Assembly: GCF_022179725.1 (NCBI RefSeq)
Contig: NZ_BPRC01000013.1
Coordinates: forward strand, 1-64,000
DNA: 64,000 nucleotides
DNA from: Methylorubrum aminovorans
Lineage (GTDB): Bacteria; Pseudomonadota; Alphaproteobacteria; Rhizobiales; Beijerinckiaceae
Direction: 5' to 3'
The position numbers and the translations under genes were made by a program. The notes under the pieces were generated by a model. That model was not told where the DNA came from and searched no databases. It was given only the letters and a program-made list of their open reading frames with translations. Below are positions 18,048 to 28,363 of this stretch, in pieces (the first letter of the stretch is position 1; every line of letters begins with the position of its first letter).

Positions 18048-18472
18048 CGGCGAAAGCGGAGCCGGCACGGCGATCGAGGGATCGGCGATGCGAGGAATGG
18101 AACCGGCGGAGGCATGAAGCGGATGGGCACCTGCACGGACACCGTGCGATTGTCCGGTACCGGAGGCGGCGGCAGGGGGCTCGACAACTTGACCGCCACG
18201 AGCGCCGCCTCGTCGAAGACAGCTATCCCCGAGCTCCGAACGGCTGAGATCGGCCCGACATAACCGTCGGCACTGACATCAAACTTCACGACGACCACGA
18301 CGCCGCCTGCGGGCACGTCGCGCGCGCGCGGATCGCGCGGATACTGGATGTTGCACCTGACGAGGCGGGAGGCGACATCGTTCCATTCGGCCATCGTGCC
18401 GACCGCATCGGCCGGAACGGGAACGAGCGGCAAGGCCGCGAAAGCCAGTACAACCGCGATGATCGTCCGCAT
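18044..18472 (-). CDS. Exported TonB C-terminal-like protein
   Basis: A 142-residue protein with a signal peptide (MRTIIAVVLAFAALPLVPVPADA). The mature part carries the TonB/TolA C-terminal pattern: CNIQYPRDPRARDVPAGGVV, VVKFDVSADGYVGPISAVRS, FDEAALVAVKLSSPLPPPP and VQVPIRF. Without a membrane anchor or Pro-rich spacer it is probably a free periplasmic domain rather than a TonB transducer. Its stop is inside the downstream palindrome. Confidence 0.7.
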   Translation of the reverse strand: MRTIIAVVLAFAALPLVPVPADAVGTMAEWNDVASRLVRCNIQYPRDPRARDVPAGGVVVVVKFDVSADGYVGPISAVRSSGIAVFDEAALVAVKLSSPLPPPPVPDNRTVSVQVPIRFMPPPVPFLASPIPRSPCRLRFRR

Positions 18473-18566
18473 CTCCCGCCCCCCATTCCTGGGCGCAGGC
18501 TGTAGAGCGGATCGTCACAATCAGGAAGTGCAATGCCGGGCCTGCGCGTGCGAAGAGCGCGCAGTG

Positions 18567-19346
18567 CTATCCCACCCGCACCCAGCCCTGCGGCATCAGG
18601 CGCTCCTGCGGCAGGAACTTGGCCTTGTAGTCCATCTTGCGGGAGCCATCGACCCAGTAGCCGAGATAGAGATACGGCAGGCCGAGCGCGCGGGCGCGCT
18701 GGATGTGGTCGAGGATCATGTAGGTGCCGAGCGAGCGGCTGGCCTGCTCGGGGTCGTAGAACGAGTAGACCATCGACAGGCCGTCGGCGAGCACGTCGGT
18801 GAGGCAGACGGCGACGGGGGCGCCGACGCCGCGGCCGTGGATCGCGCTATCGGGACCGCGCTCGCGGTAGACCACGAGATGCGTGTCGACGTGGCTGTCC
18901 TCGATCATCATCGCGTAGTCGAGCACGGTCATGTCGACCATGCCGCCGTCGCCGTGGCGGGCATCGAGGTAGCGGCGGAACAGGGCGTATTGCTCAGAGG
19001 CCGGACGGTTAGGCTCCGGCGTGCCGATCAGCCCGGCATTGCGCTGGAGGATGCGCCGCTGGCTGCCGGTGATGGCGAAATCCTCGACCACGACCCGCAC
19101 CGAGACGCAGGCGCGACAGGATTCGCAGGCCGGGCGGTAGGCGATGGTCTGCGAGCGGCGGAAGCCGCCCTGGGTCAGGATCTCGTTGAGGTCGCGGGCG
19201 CGGCGCCCGACGAGGTGGGTGAACACCTTCCGCTCCTCCTGGCCCGGCAGGTAGGGGCAGGGGGAGGGCGCCGTGAGATAGAATTGCGGTGTGTCGCGCG
19301 GATGGCTCGTCACGCTGGGAAGGCTCGCCCTCGGGGCCGGCGGCAT
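18567..19346 (-). CDS. bpt: Aspartate/glutamate leucyltransferase
   Basis: Transfers Leu from tRNA to N-terminal Asp or Glu, marking proteins for ClpSAP degradation (bacterial N-end rule). The 259 residues match the Bpt family. Features are the N-terminal [16 protein letters not shown], the cysteine motif [13 protein letters not shown], the GNAT-like core [20 protein letters not shown] and [20 protein letters not shown] at the end. It follows an RDD gene downstream of hemB on the same strand, an order I recall from other Hyphomicrobiales. Confidence 0.93.
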   Translation of the reverse strand: MPPAPRASLPSVTSHPRDTPQFYLTAPSPCPYLPGQEERKVFTHLVGRRARDLNEILTQGGFRRSQTIAYRPACESCRACVSVRVVVEDFAITGSQRRILQRNAGLIGTPEPNRPASEQYALFRRYLDARHGDGGMVDMTVLDYAMMIEDSHVDTHLVVYRERGPDSAIHGRGVGAPVAVCLTDVLADGLSMVYSFYDPEQASRSLGTYMILDHIQRARALGLPYLYLGYWVDGSRKMDYKAKFLPQERLMPQGWVRVG

Positions 19347-19419
19347 CGGACGCCGAAGGCCTCCGTCAATGTAGCGGGATCGCGGCCGCGCTCAACCGGA
19401 TTGATGGGGGATCGATCAT

Positions 19420-19447
19420 CCATGGCGGCGGCCTTCCGCCGCCATGG
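19420..19447. terminator. 12-bp hairpin between the RDD and bpt genes
   Basis: CCATGGCGGCGG (19420-19431) and CCGCCGCCATGG (19436-19447) around the loop CCTT. There is no T-tract on the minus strand, so it may be an attenuator or RNA-processing site inside the hemB-RDD-bpt transcript rather than a full terminator. Confidence 0.5.
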
Positions 19448-19465
19448 GCTCACCCGAAGGAGGGA

Positions 19466-19960
19466 TCAGTCGCGCACGACGGCGAGGCCGAGCAACAGGT
19501 CGTGGCCGAGGCGCCGGTCGGAGCGGACGAAGCCGAACAGGACGTCGAGGCACCAGAGCAGGAAGGTCGAGATCGCCACGTAGAACAGCAGCGCGTGAAT
19601 CGCCGCCGTCAGGACATCGACTGGGCGGCCGCTCTCGGGCGCCACCACCCGCAGACCGAGCATGCGCATGCCGAGCGTGCTCTGTTTCGGGCCGCCGGCC
19701 GTGATCGCGCTGTAGAGGATGCCGCTGATGCCGAGGATCGGGAACAGGACCCAGGCGAAGCCGAAGGTCAGTACGCCGAGGATCGCGATCGCGGTGGCGA
19801 GCACGGCGGTGAACACGAAGATGAAGGCGAGGTCGAGCAGGTAGGCGACCGTGCGCCCGCCGAGGCTCGCCCGCACATAGGGCACGGGAAAGCCGCCGGA
19901 GCCCGGCATTCCCGCCGGGTTGGTGTAGCCGGGCTGATAACCGGGCCGAAAATCCGTCAT
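19466..19960 (-). CDS. RDD family membrane protein
   Basis: About 164 residues. A Gly/Pro-rich start (MTDFRPGYQPGYTNPAGMPG) is followed by the RDD signature GGRTVAYLLDLAFIFVFTAV, a second helix LGVLTFGFAWVLFPILGISG, then the GGPKQSTLGMRMLGLRVV loop and a last helix pair ending RRLGHDLLLGLAVV. Function unknown; relatives include Na+/H+ antiporter-like and accessory proteins. ATG 19960 chosen; another ATG lies ten codons upstream at 19990. It stands between hemB and bpt. Confidence 0.85.
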   Translation of the reverse strand: MTDFRPGYQPGYTNPAGMPGSGGFPVPYVRASLGGRTVAYLLDLAFIFVFTAVLATAIAILGVLTFGFAWVLFPILGISGILYSAITAGGPKQSTLGMRMLGLRVVAPESGRPVDVLTAAIHALLFYVAISTFLLWCLDVLFGFVRSDRRLGHDLLLGLAVVRD

Positions 19961-20049
19961 GGTCGGTGTGTCCTCGACCGTTGCTTGCACATCCGGTCAA
20001 GTGGGGAGGCCGCGCGACGCTGCCAAGAGCGGGACAGGGCGTGATGCCT

Positions 20050-20463
20050 TCACCGGGTGCCGGGATCGGCGGCCTCCGCCTCGGGCGTCGCCAGATAGTA
20101 GCGCCTGAGCAAATAGAGCGAGGCGCCGTTCACCGGCCCCTGCTCGGTGGTCAGCGCGGTGAGGTCGTCGCCCGCGCCGAACTGGCAGACGAGATGGCGG
20201 GGCCGCATCGCCTCGGCCTTCGGCAGCGATCCGGACCCGCCCGTGAGGCGGTAATCGACGCGCACGCTGCCGCTTCTCGCGCCCGGCCCGACCCGCAGCA
20301 GGTCGATCTCGGCTCCGGGCGGGGCGAGCGCCGGCACCGCCTGGCGGCAAAGGGTCGCCCGGCGCGCATCGAGCGCCGTGTCGCAGCCGGATCCGGCCAC
20401 GAGCCAGAGGGCGAGGCCCCCCAGCAACGCCGCGACGCGGCCGCGCCGACGCCGCCGAGGCAT
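20050..20463 (-). CDS. Small putative lipoprotein
   Basis: 137 residues with an Arg-rich N-terminus, a hydrophobic stretch (VAALLGGLALWLVAG) and a Cys in VAGSGC that could be lipidated. The rest (CRQAVPALAPPGAEIDLLRV, VRVDYRLTGG, HLVCQFGAG, SLYLLRRYYLA) looks like a small folded periplasmic domain with paired cysteines. No family recognised. It lies 28 bases after the hemB stop on the same strand. Confidence 0.7.
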   Translation of the reverse strand: MPRRRRRGRVAALLGGLALWLVAGSGCDTALDARRATLCRQAVPALAPPGAEIDLLRVGPGARSGSVRVDYRLTGGSGSLPKAEAMRPRHLVCQFGAGDDLTALTTEQGPVNGASLYLLRRYYLATPEAEAADPGTR

Positions 20464-20491
20464 GTTCGTCCGGTTCCCGTAGGCAGGCCGG

Positions 20492-21931
<1,440 letters not shown>

Positions 21932-22171
21932 TCAGCCGCCCGCCACGTCCTCGATCTGACTGACGAGGCGCAGGCGCATCACCGCGCGGTCGGGTCCGTC
22001 GCGCACCGTCACGACGACGACGCCGGAGCCGCCGAGCTTCTGCGGATCGGCGGCGAAGGCGGCCCCGCGCGCCAGCGCCTCGGCCCGCGCGGCGGCGCGA
22101 TCGGGCAGATCCCGGCCGTTGATGTCGATGACGACGGCGTCGTCATGGATATCGAAGTAGTAGCGAGGCAA
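21932..22171 (-). CDS. DUF6894-like small protein
   Basis: A 79-residue protein beginning LPRYYFDIHDDAVVIDINGR, followed by DLPDRAAARAEALARGAA and a beta-strand VVVVTVRDG. This is the short family common in Methylobacterium and other Hyphomicrobiales, whose members start M-PRYYF-x-I. The start is TTG at 22171, with a purine-rich GGAAGGG about eleven bases upstream. Function unknown. Confidence 0.75.
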   Translation of the reverse strand: MPRYYFDIHDDAVVIDINGRDLPDRAAARAEALARGAAFAADPQKLGGSGVVVVTVRDGPDRAVMRLRLVSQIEDVAGG

Positions 22172-22875
22172 CGTCCAACCCTTCCGCCTCGTCCGGGACG
22201 TCGGTCCGCGCGGCCTCGATGGGCCAAGCACCATCGTCCCGCCCTTCGAAGGTGCAGAAGATACGGGCAGGGCTCAACAACAAATGCGCGCGCCTTTGCA
22301 ACCGAGACCACATTCCGACGAAGGGACAGCGGGTCGTCGCTAGCATGCGATCGGTGCAAGTCACTTAGAGTTGAATCACCCCGATGCGATCGGGCCGATG
22401 CGGTTCCGGTTTCGGGGATGGATGGGATTTCAGCTCGCTGCATCCGAGATCCGAACCCCCCTCTCGTACGGGTGCCGTCACGCGGCTTCGCTTTCGGTGT
22501 TCAGCCTATCCTGTCCCTGAATTGGGCGCCTCACGGGAGCTGCAATGCACGAGACCTGCAACGGTCGCGATGCCGTCGGTCCCGTTGTCACGCCGACGCG
22601 GCGACCGAGATCAGCGACGCCCCCGATAATCGCCGCGCACGGCGGATGCTGGCTGCGTCGCGGTGGTTTTCCGGTGCAGGCAGGATTTCCCCCAAGGATG
22701 CCCGCTGCGGCGCAGCTCTGACCGGCCGGAACCCATGCACGCGCTGCGTTGACGCCCTGGCCCGGACTTCGTCTAAGGGGCCCGCGCGGCCGGTACCGCG
22801 GGCATGACGTGGCCGAGCATCCGGCGTCCGCTCGGGAGCGGCCTGGCGGAGTGGAGCACGGCGGTGGAGCGCGGA
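22172..22875. other. Gene-free stretch of about 700 bases
   Basis: Long open frames exist but none has a recognisable domain, consistent codon bias or ribosome site. I saw no IS terminal repeats or tRNA. The last ~70 bases include a GGGCAGGGGATCGGGCAAGG run that begins inside the next gene's N-terminus. Confidence 0.4.
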
Positions 22876-24045
22876 ATGTTGGGTGGTCAAGGGAGCGGGC
22901 AGGGGATCGGGCAAGGAATCTTGCGGGAGGACGTGCGCGCGGATTTGGCCGAGCCCGAAATCGCCTTCGAGACCCGCGGAGAGGCCGGGCTGATCACCCT
23001 GAAGCGGCCGAAGGCGCTCAATGCCCTGACCCTGCCGATGGTGGAGGCAATGCACCGCCAGCTCCGGGCCTGGGCCGGGGATGCGCGGGTCTCTCGGGTG
23101 GTGGTGCGGGGCTCGGGCGGCCGCGCCTTCTGCGCCGGCGGCGACATCCGCCAGATCCACGCCCTGGGCCGGGCCGGGCGCCACGCCGACGTGATGGCGT
23201 TCTGGCGCGGGGAATACTGGCTCGACGCCACCGTGAAGACCTTCCCAAAGCCCTACATCGCCTTGATCGAGGGCATTGTCATGGGCGGGGGCGTCGGCAT
23301 CTCGCTGCACGGCGACGTGCGGGTGGCCGCCGAGAGCTACAGCTTCGCCATGCCCGAGACCGGCATCGGCTTCTTTCCCGATGTCGGCGCGACCTACGCC
23401 CTGCCGCGCCTGCCCGGCTGCACCGGGCGCTACCTCGCGCTGACGGGCGCCCGGATCGGCGCGGGCGACGCGCTGGCCGTGGGGCTCGCGACCCACGCGG
23501 CGCGGGCGGCGGATTTCGAGACCCTCATCGACCGGCTCGCGGGCGGCGGGGCGATCGCCGGCGCCTTCGAGGGCCTCGATGCGCCCGCACCGGAGACCGG
23601 CCCCCTCGTCGCCGAGCGGGCGTTGATCGATGCCTGCTTTTCCGCCGACACTGTCGCGGAGGTGCTCGCCCGCCTCGACGCGGCGGCGGGGGAGGGCTCC
23701 GCCTTCGCGGCGGCGAGCGCGAAGACGATTCGCACCCGCTCGCCCACGAGCCTGACCATCGCCCAGGCGCTGATGCGCCGGGGCGGCGAACTCGGATTCG
23801 CCGAGGCCATGCTCGCCGAGTACCGGCTGGCCGAACGGGTGATGCGCGGACATGATTTCTACGAGGGCGTGCGCGCGGTGATCATCGACAAGGACAATCG
23901 GCCGGCCTGGCAGCCCGCCACCCTGGACGCGGTCGACGGTGCGGCGATCGAGACCGCCTTCGCCCCGCCCGATCCCGCCGAGCCGCGCTTCGACGGCAGC
24001 CAGGGCCCGCGCGATGCCGCGCCGGCCGCGGGAATCCGGTCGTGA
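22876..24045 (+). CDS. 3-hydroxyisobutyryl-CoA hydrolase-like (crotonase superfamily)
   Basis: 389 residues, the length of HIBCH-type enzymes in valine catabolism rather than ~260-residue hydratases. Crotonase motifs are EIAFETRGEAGLITLKRP, the oxyanion segment GGRAFCAGGDIRQIH, and IEGIVMGGGVGISLHGD. HIBCH-specific PETGIGFFPDVGATYALPRL carries the catalytic Glu/Asp. C-terminal DFYEGVRAVIIDKDNRPAW matches the extra HIBCH domain. The ATG at 22876 has GGAG six bases upstream; the N-terminus has a Gly/Gln-rich run. The stop overlaps the next start by four bases (GTGA). Confidence 0.87.
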   Translation: MLGGQGSGQGIGQGILREDVRADLAEPEIAFETRGEAGLITLKRPKALNALTLPMVEAMHRQLRAWAGDARVSRVVVRGSGGRAFCAGGDIRQIHALGRAGRHADVMAFWRGEYWLDATVKTFPKPYIALIEGIVMGGGVGISLHGDVRVAAESYSFAMPETGIGFFPDVGATYALPRLPGCTGRYLALTGARIGAGDALAVGLATHAARAADFETLIDRLAGGGAIAGAFEGLDAPAPETGPLVAERALIDACFSADTVAEVLARLDAAAGEGSAFAAASAKTIRTRSPTSLTIAQALMRRGGELGFAEAMLAEYRLAERVMRGHDFYEGVRAVIIDKDNRPAWQPATLDAVDGAAIETAFAPPDPAEPRFDGSQGPRDAAPAAGIRS

Positions 24046-24509
24046 AGGCGCTCGCCAAGGTCGGCACCACCCTCGACGGACGCGGGCGGCCGAGCACCGG
24101 GAACGGCGACCGGATCGAGGGCACCGCCCCGCGGGCGCAGACCCGCTGGGACGTGGTGCTGGTCTGGTTCATGCGCATCACCGCCCTGGTCTGGCTCGCC
24201 AAGGGGCTCGCCACCTGGGGCGAGATCCTGGACCTGATCCCCGACCGGACGCCGTTCGCCGACCTGCCGATGGGCCGGCAATCGGCGATCGTCTACTTCG
24301 CGGTGATCGACTTCGTGGCGGCGGTCGGCCTGTGGCTGACGAGCGCCTGGGGCGGGGTGGTCTGGCTGCTCGCCGCGACCTCGGCGCTGACGCTGGCGCT
24401 GCTGACGCCGCAGCTCCTGCCGATGTCGATGCCGCTGATCGCAGTGCAAGCAAGCATTGTCGCCGTTTACTTCGTGTTATCCTGGCTGGCGGCCCGCGAT
24501 GTAGGCTGA
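24042..24509 (+). CDS. DUF6163-like integral membrane protein
   Basis: 155 residues: about 38 polar residues then four hydrophobic segments (VLVWFMRITALVWLAKGLA, AIVYFAVIDFVAAVGLWL, VVWLLAATSALTLALLT, IAVQASIVAVYFVLSWL). The family is common in Hyphomicrobiales and commonly sits beside the MarR regulator ldtR, as here. GTG start at 24042 overlapping the upstream stop. Function unknown; cell-envelope stress is a guess from the neighbour. Confidence 0.78.
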   Translation: MKALAKVGTTLDGRGRPSTGNGDRIEGTAPRAQTRWDVVLVWFMRITALVWLAKGLATWGEILDLIPDRTPFADLPMGRQSAIVYFAVIDFVAAVGLWLTSAWGGVVWLLAATSALTLALLTPQLLPMSMPLIAVQASIVAVYFVLSWLAARDVG

Positions 24510-24670
24510 ACAAGAGGTCAACATCATCGTTTCATTTTGCATTTACCGACAGAAGTAAATCGCGAGTTCATCCTGTCGCTTAAATCGGCTTTCATCGGTG
24601 GGGGCTAGGTTCACCTCATAAGCGAGGCCGGCCAGCAAGAGCCGGCACGAACCGACAGGAAGGCACTACG

Positions 24671-25189
24671 ATGAGCACGAAGGCCGCCAACACCGCCCTC
24701 AAGACCACCGACGCCGCCCCCGAAGCCCAGGGCGCCGCCGGCTCCTATCTCGAGGCGCTGCACCTCGTGGAGCGGCTGCATCGCCGCCTCCTCGACGTCA
24801 TCAAGGACGAGTTCGACCGGCGCGGCCGGGAGGACGTCAACAGCGTCCAGGCGCTGCTGCTCTACAACATCGGCGACAAGGAGCTGACCGCCAGCGAGCT
24901 GCGCTCCAAGGGCTACTATCTCGGCTCGAACGTGTCCTACAACGTCAAGAAGCTGGTCGAGGCCGGCTTCCTGCACCACGCCCGCTCCAAGACCGACCGG
25001 CGCTCGGTGCGCATCAGCTTGACCCCGAAGGGCCGCGAAGTCCACGACCTGATCCAGGGCCTCTACGACAAGCACGCCCGCACGATCCAGCCGATCGGCG
25101 GCATCTCCGAGGACGATTTCGGCCGCCTCAACCTCGCGCTCTCCCGCCTGGAGCGCTTCTGGACCGACCAGATCCGCTACCGGCTGTGA
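24671..25189 (+). CDS. ldtR: MarR-family regulator, LdtR type
   Basis: 172-residue winged-helix repressor/activator. In Liberibacter and Sinorhizobium, LdtR controls an L,D-transpeptidase and osmotic-stress genes. Features are helix LVERLHRRLLDVIKDEFDRR, the recognition region TASELRSKGYYLGSNVSYNV with KKLVEAGFLHHARSKTDRR (wing), and a C-terminal dimerisation helix. It is longer than the usual ~145-residue MarR because of a 25-residue Ala/Thr N-terminus. An AT-richer 160-base leader upstream probably contains the promoter and operator. Confidence 0.85.
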   Translation: MSTKAANTALKTTDAAPEAQGAAGSYLEALHLVERLHRRLLDVIKDEFDRRGREDVNSVQALLLYNIGDKELTASELRSKGYYLGSNVSYNVKKLVEAGFLHHARSKTDRRSVRISLTPKGREVHDLIQGLYDKHARTIQPIGGISEDDFGRLNLALSRLERFWTDQIRYRL

Positions 25190-25230
25190 AGAGCGCTGGA
25201 CTGGGTTCGATACTGGCAAGCACCTCGCCC

Positions 25231-25360
25231 CTCATGCTGAGGCGCCGAGCGAAAGCTCGGCCTCGAAGCACCCCGGAAGGGCCGATCCCGTAGCATCGGT
25301 CTAACGGGATGAACGGCGCGGCGTGATTCGAGGCCCGCTTCGCGGACGCCTCAGCATGAG
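25231..25360. repeat. Long inverted repeat with CTCATGCTGAGG ends
   Basis: CTCATGCTGAGG (25231-25242) is inverted at CCTCAGCATGAG (25348-25359); inside are further stems such as GCCGAGC / GCTCGGC. A similar element with CCTCATCCTGAGG lies at 50485-50550. Placed between ldtR and the pqqA pair. Confidence 0.65.
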
Positions 25361-25425
25361 GAGCGTTGTGGAGGCCGGTAACAGACGGCTCAATCAAGCT
25401 CTGAGCTCGGAAGCGGTGTTTGAAG

Positions 25426-25470
25426 AGCATGAGAGCCGGCAGGGGCGCCCCTGCCGGCTCTCATGCTTTT
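25426..25470 (+). terminator. 42-bp perfect palindrome followed by T-tract
   Basis: Bases 25426-25467 form a perfect 21-bp inverted repeat (AGCATGAGAGCCGGCAGGGG...), centre at 25446/25447, ending in TTTT on the plus strand. This fits a strong rho-independent terminator behind ldtR, 236 bases after its stop. On the minus strand it lies 88 bases past the second pqqA and could also stop that transcript, though the T-run there is weak. Confidence 0.75.
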
Positions 25471-25554
25471 CGGCGTGACGCCGCAAACGAAAAGGGCGCC
25501 ACCCTGTTCGGATGACGCCCTCGATCTCACCGGATGAGCCCGGCGACAGCCTTC

Positions 25555-25644
25555 TTAGTTGAAGGTGTCGATCTCGGCGGACTCGTAGGAGGTGACTTCC
25601 ATGCCGACGCAGATCTCGGCAACGACGGGAGCGGACCACTTCAT
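25555..25644 (-). CDS. pqqA: PQQ precursor peptide PqqA, promoter-distal copy
   Basis: A 29-residue peptide that supplies the Glu and Tyr from which pyrroloquinoline quinone is built. It starts MKWSAPVVAEICVGMEVTSY; the two reacting residues are Glu16 and Tyr20 in E-V-T-S-Y, followed by ESAEIDTFN. ATG at 25644 has AGGAGA seven bases upstream. The peptide is identical to the one encoded 63 bases upstream (25708-25797), though the DNA differs at several silent sites. No pqqB or other maturation gene follows; the next downstream element is the palindrome at 25426. Confidence 0.95.
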   Translation of the reverse strand: MKWSAPVVAEICVGMEVTSYESAEIDTFN

Positions 25645-25707
25645 GATGTTTCTCCTGTTGGACGAAAGGATAAAAACCGAACCGACCCGAGGTCGGCGAC
25701 CGCCTTC

Positions 25708-25797
25708 TTAGTTGAAGGTATCGATCTCGGCGGACTCGTAGGAGGTGACTTCCATGCCGACGCAGATTTCGGCGACGACGGGGGCAGACCACTTCAT
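25708..25797 (-). CDS. pqqA: PQQ precursor peptide PqqA, promoter-proximal copy
   Basis: 29 residues, identical in sequence to the copy at 25555-25644, with Glu16 and Tyr20 of the E-V-T-S-Y core intact. ATG at 25797 has GGAGA about seven bases upstream. After the stop, both copies share GAAGGC-GTCGCCG (one base differs), so the duplicated unit extends past the coding part. The leader upstream is AT-richer, with a possible promoter about 110 bases from the start. Codon choices differ between copies, which suggests an old duplication kept by selection. Confidence 0.95.
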   Translation of the reverse strand: MKWSAPVVAEICVGMEVTSYESAEIDTFN

Positions 25798-25907
25798 GGC
25801 GTGTCTCCAGATGACGATTTGAATACGAAGGTCGGTCTCGTGACCGTCCCACCTCGAACTGAGGTGGTGGCCGTTCGGTTGCCGGATCCCTCGTGTTCGA
25901 CGCCCTT

Positions 25908-25937
25908 GATATAGACAATCCGTTGGGCGCAATTCAA
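25908..25937 (-). promoter_or_regulatory. Possible promoter of the pqqA pair
   Basis: On the minus strand TTGAAT (25937-25932) and TATATC (25913-25908) are spaced by 18 bases, in a locally AT-rich stretch. The resulting leader would be about 100 bases, similar to what I recall for pqqA in Methylobacterium. A consensus reading only. Confidence 0.35.
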
Positions 25938-26276
25938 GCGGACCCTACACTTATATTTCTCATAGAGAGGTCTCAGAAACGCCCAAGCTGGCATCCGAGG
26001 GCCGTCGCCTCCTGTCGAAGGCGCGGAAAAGTGCCGGGATTATCAACGATATGGTGCCGGCCCCCGTGATCCACAAGCCGGAGTGGCGGGATCATGCGCA
26101 GTGGTCCTTGCCACTCTCTCCCGGCTCTTTTTATCGGAAATCCGGTGCCTTGCGCCCCTGCTAGCTCGGATCCGATGTCCCCGACCCGGTGCGTGCTGGC
26201 GTGCCCACTCTTGTGATGCGGGGGGCGATGCGGCAAAGCGGAGCCCTCGCGCGCACAAGACCTCAAGAGCCCCGAA

Positions 26277-27563
26277 ATGCACGACATCCGCGCCATCCGC
26301 GAGAACCCGGAGGCCTTCGACCGCGACTTGGAGCGCCGCGGCCTCTCGCCCCTGAGCGTCGAGCTGATCGCCCTCGACGATGCGCGCAAGGGCGCCGTCT
26401 CGGCGGCGCAGGCGGCCCAGGAGCGGCGCAACGCGCTGTCCAAGGAGATCGGTGCCGCTAAGAAGGCGAAGGACGAGGCCCGCGCCGCCGAACTGATGGC
26501 CGAGGTCGCCCGCCTGAAAGAGGAGGCACCGGCTCTGGAGGCGGCGCAGGGAGAGGCTGAAAAGGCCCTCGACGCGCGCCTCGCCGCGATCCCAAACCGG
26601 CCGAAGGCGGACGTGCCCCCCGGCGCCGACGAGCACGGCAATGTCGAGTACCGCCGCTTCGATTCGTCCCGCGAGCGCCTGACGGAAGGCCGCCAGCATT
26701 TCGAGCTCGGCGAGGCCACCGGCCTGATGGATTTCGAGGCGGCCGCGAAACTCTCCGGCTCGCGCTTCGTGGTGCTCAAAGGGCACCTCGCCCGACTGGA
26801 GCGGGCGCTCGGCCAATTCATGCTCGACCTGCACACGAGCGAGCATGGCTACACCGAGGTGGTGCCGCCGGTCCTCGTGCGCGACGAAGCGATGTTCGGC
26901 ACCGCGCAACTGCCGAAATTCCGCGACGATCAGTTCGCGGCGGGCGACGGCTTCTGGCTGATCCCCACGGCCGAGGTCCCGCTGACCAACCTCGTGCGCG
27001 AAAGCATCCTGTCCGAGGACGAGTTGCCGCTCCGCTTCACCGCGCTCACTCCCTGCTTCCGCGCCGAGGCCGGGGCGGCGGGGCGCGACACCCGCGGCAT
27101 GCTGCGCCAGCACCAGTTCAACAAGGTCGAGCTGGTCTCGATCACCGCGCCTGAGCAATCGGCCGAGGAGCACGAGCGGATGCTCGCCTGCGCCGAGGCC
27201 GTGCTGAAGAAGCTCGATCTCAGCTACCGCGTCATGACGCTCTGCACCGGCGACATGGGCTTTGCGAGCCAGAAGACCTACGACATCGAGGTCTGGGTGC
27301 CGGGCCAGCAGACCTACCGGGAAATCTCGTCCTGCTCGGTCTGCGGCGAGTTCCAGGCGCGGCGGATGAATGCGCGCTACCGGGCCAAGGAGGGCAGGGC
27401 GGTCAACTTCGTCCACACGCTCAACGGCTCCGGCGTCGCGGTCGGCCGCGCGCTGATCGCCGTGATGGAGAACTACCAAAACCCCGACGGCAGCGTCACG
27501 ATCCCGTCGGTGCTCCAGCCCTACATGGGCGGCCTGAACCGGATCGAGGGACCGAACACCTGA
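26277..27563 (+). CDS. serS: Seryl-tRNA synthetase
   Basis: Class II synthetase charging tRNA-Ser and tRNA-Sec. 428 residues. N-terminal coiled-coil arm (residues ~25-105, [20 protein letters not shown]). Catalytic motifs: motif 2 [20 protein letters not shown] and motif 3 [20 protein letters not shown], plus [11 protein letters not shown]. Its TGA overlaps the ATG of surE by one base, an order (serS-surE-pcm-M23) common in alphaproteobacteria. Confidence 0.97.
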   Translation: MHDIRAIRENPEAFDRDLERRGLSPLSVELIALDDARKGAVSAAQAAQERRNALSKEIGAAKKAKDEARAAELMAEVARLKEEAPALEAAQGEAEKALDARLAAIPNRPKADVPPGADEHGNVEYRRFDSSRERLTEGRQHFELGEATGLMDFEAAAKLSGSRFVVLKGHLARLERALGQFMLDLHTSEHGYTEVVPPVLVRDEAMFGTAQLPKFRDDQFAAGDGFWLIPTAEVPLTNLVRESILSEDELPLRFTALTPCFRAEAGAAGRDTRGMLRQHQFNKVELVSITAPEQSAEEHERMLACAEAVLKKLDLSYRVMTLCTGDMGFASQKTYDIEVWVPGQQTYREISSCSVCGEFQARRMNARYRAKEGRAVNFVHTLNGSGVAVGRALIAVMENYQNPDGSVTIPSVLQPYMGGLNRIEGPNT

Positions 27564-28327
27564 TGCGCATCCTGGTCACCAACGACGACGGCATCCACGC
27601 GCCGGGACTGGAGACGCTGGAGGGGATCGCCCGCGAACTCAGCGACGACGTCTGGGTGGTCGCGCCCGAATACGACCAGTCGGGCGTCTCGCACTCGCTC
27701 TCGCTCAATGATCCGCTGCGGCTGCGGCAGGTCTCGGACAAGCGCTTCGCGGTGAAGGGCACGCCCTCCGACTGCGTGATCATGGGGGTGTCGCATATCC
27801 TCAAGGATCACCGGCCGGATCTGGTTCTGTCGGGGGTCAACCGCGGCCAGAACGTGGCTGAGGACGTGACCTATTCCGGCACCATCGCCGGCGCGATGGA
27901 GGGCACGATCCTCGGCATCCGCGCGATCGCGCTGAGCCAAGCCTACGGCGCGGGCGGACGGGCCAACCTGAAATGGTCCTGCGCCGCCGCGCACGGGGCA
28001 GGGGTGATCCGCAAGATCCTGGAAATCGGGATCGAGCCCGGCATCCTCGTCAACGTGAACTTTCCCGATTGCGAGCCGGATCAGGTGCAGGGCGTGGCGG
28101 TCTCGGCGCAGGGCCAGCGCAATCAGGCGCTCCTGCAGATCGACGCCCGCCACGACGGGCGCGGCAACCCCTATTTCTGGCTCGCCTTCGCCAAGGCGCG
28201 GTTCGAGCCGGGCAACGGCACCGACCTCAAGGCGATCGCCGAGAACCGCATCTCGGTGACGCCGCTGCGGCTCGACCTCACCGACGAGCCGGAACTGACC
28301 CGCTTCGCCGCGGCGTTCCGGACGTGA
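27563..28327 (+). CDS. surE: 5'-nucleotidase SurE
   Basis: Metal-dependent phosphatase acting on nucleoside monophosphates and exopolyphosphate, linked to stationary-phase survival. 254 residues. N-terminal [19 protein letters not shown] carries the Asp-Asp metal site; SGVNRGQNVAEDVTYSGTIA carries the conserved Ser and Asn ligands. Overlaps serS by one base and is followed 36 bases later by pcm2. Confidence 0.96.
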   Translation: MRILVTNDDGIHAPGLETLEGIARELSDDVWVVAPEYDQSGVSHSLSLNDPLRLRQVSDKRFAVKGTPSDCVIMGVSHILKDHRPDLVLSGVNRGQNVAEDVTYSGTIAGAMEGTILGIRAIALSQAYGAGGRANLKWSCAAAHGAGVIRKILEIGIEPGILVNVNFPDCEPDQVQGVAVSAQGQRNQALLQIDARHDGRGNPYFWLAFAKARFEPGNGTDLKAIAENRISVTPLRLDLTDEPELTRFAAAFRT

Positions 28328-28363
28328 GCGGCGGCGGTCGATCTGGCGGCAGTTTGGAGCCCC

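Noticed and set aside
22172..22875. A 220-codon frame on the plus strand (22145-22807)
   Set aside because: No domain, Arg/Cys-rich composition and no ribosome site; probably chance.
25555..25797. Longer proteins in the other frames across the pqqA pair, including an N-terminal extension to 25932
   Set aside because: The 29-residue peptides with their own ribosome sites and E-V-T-S-Y cores explain the region; extended frames have no similarity.
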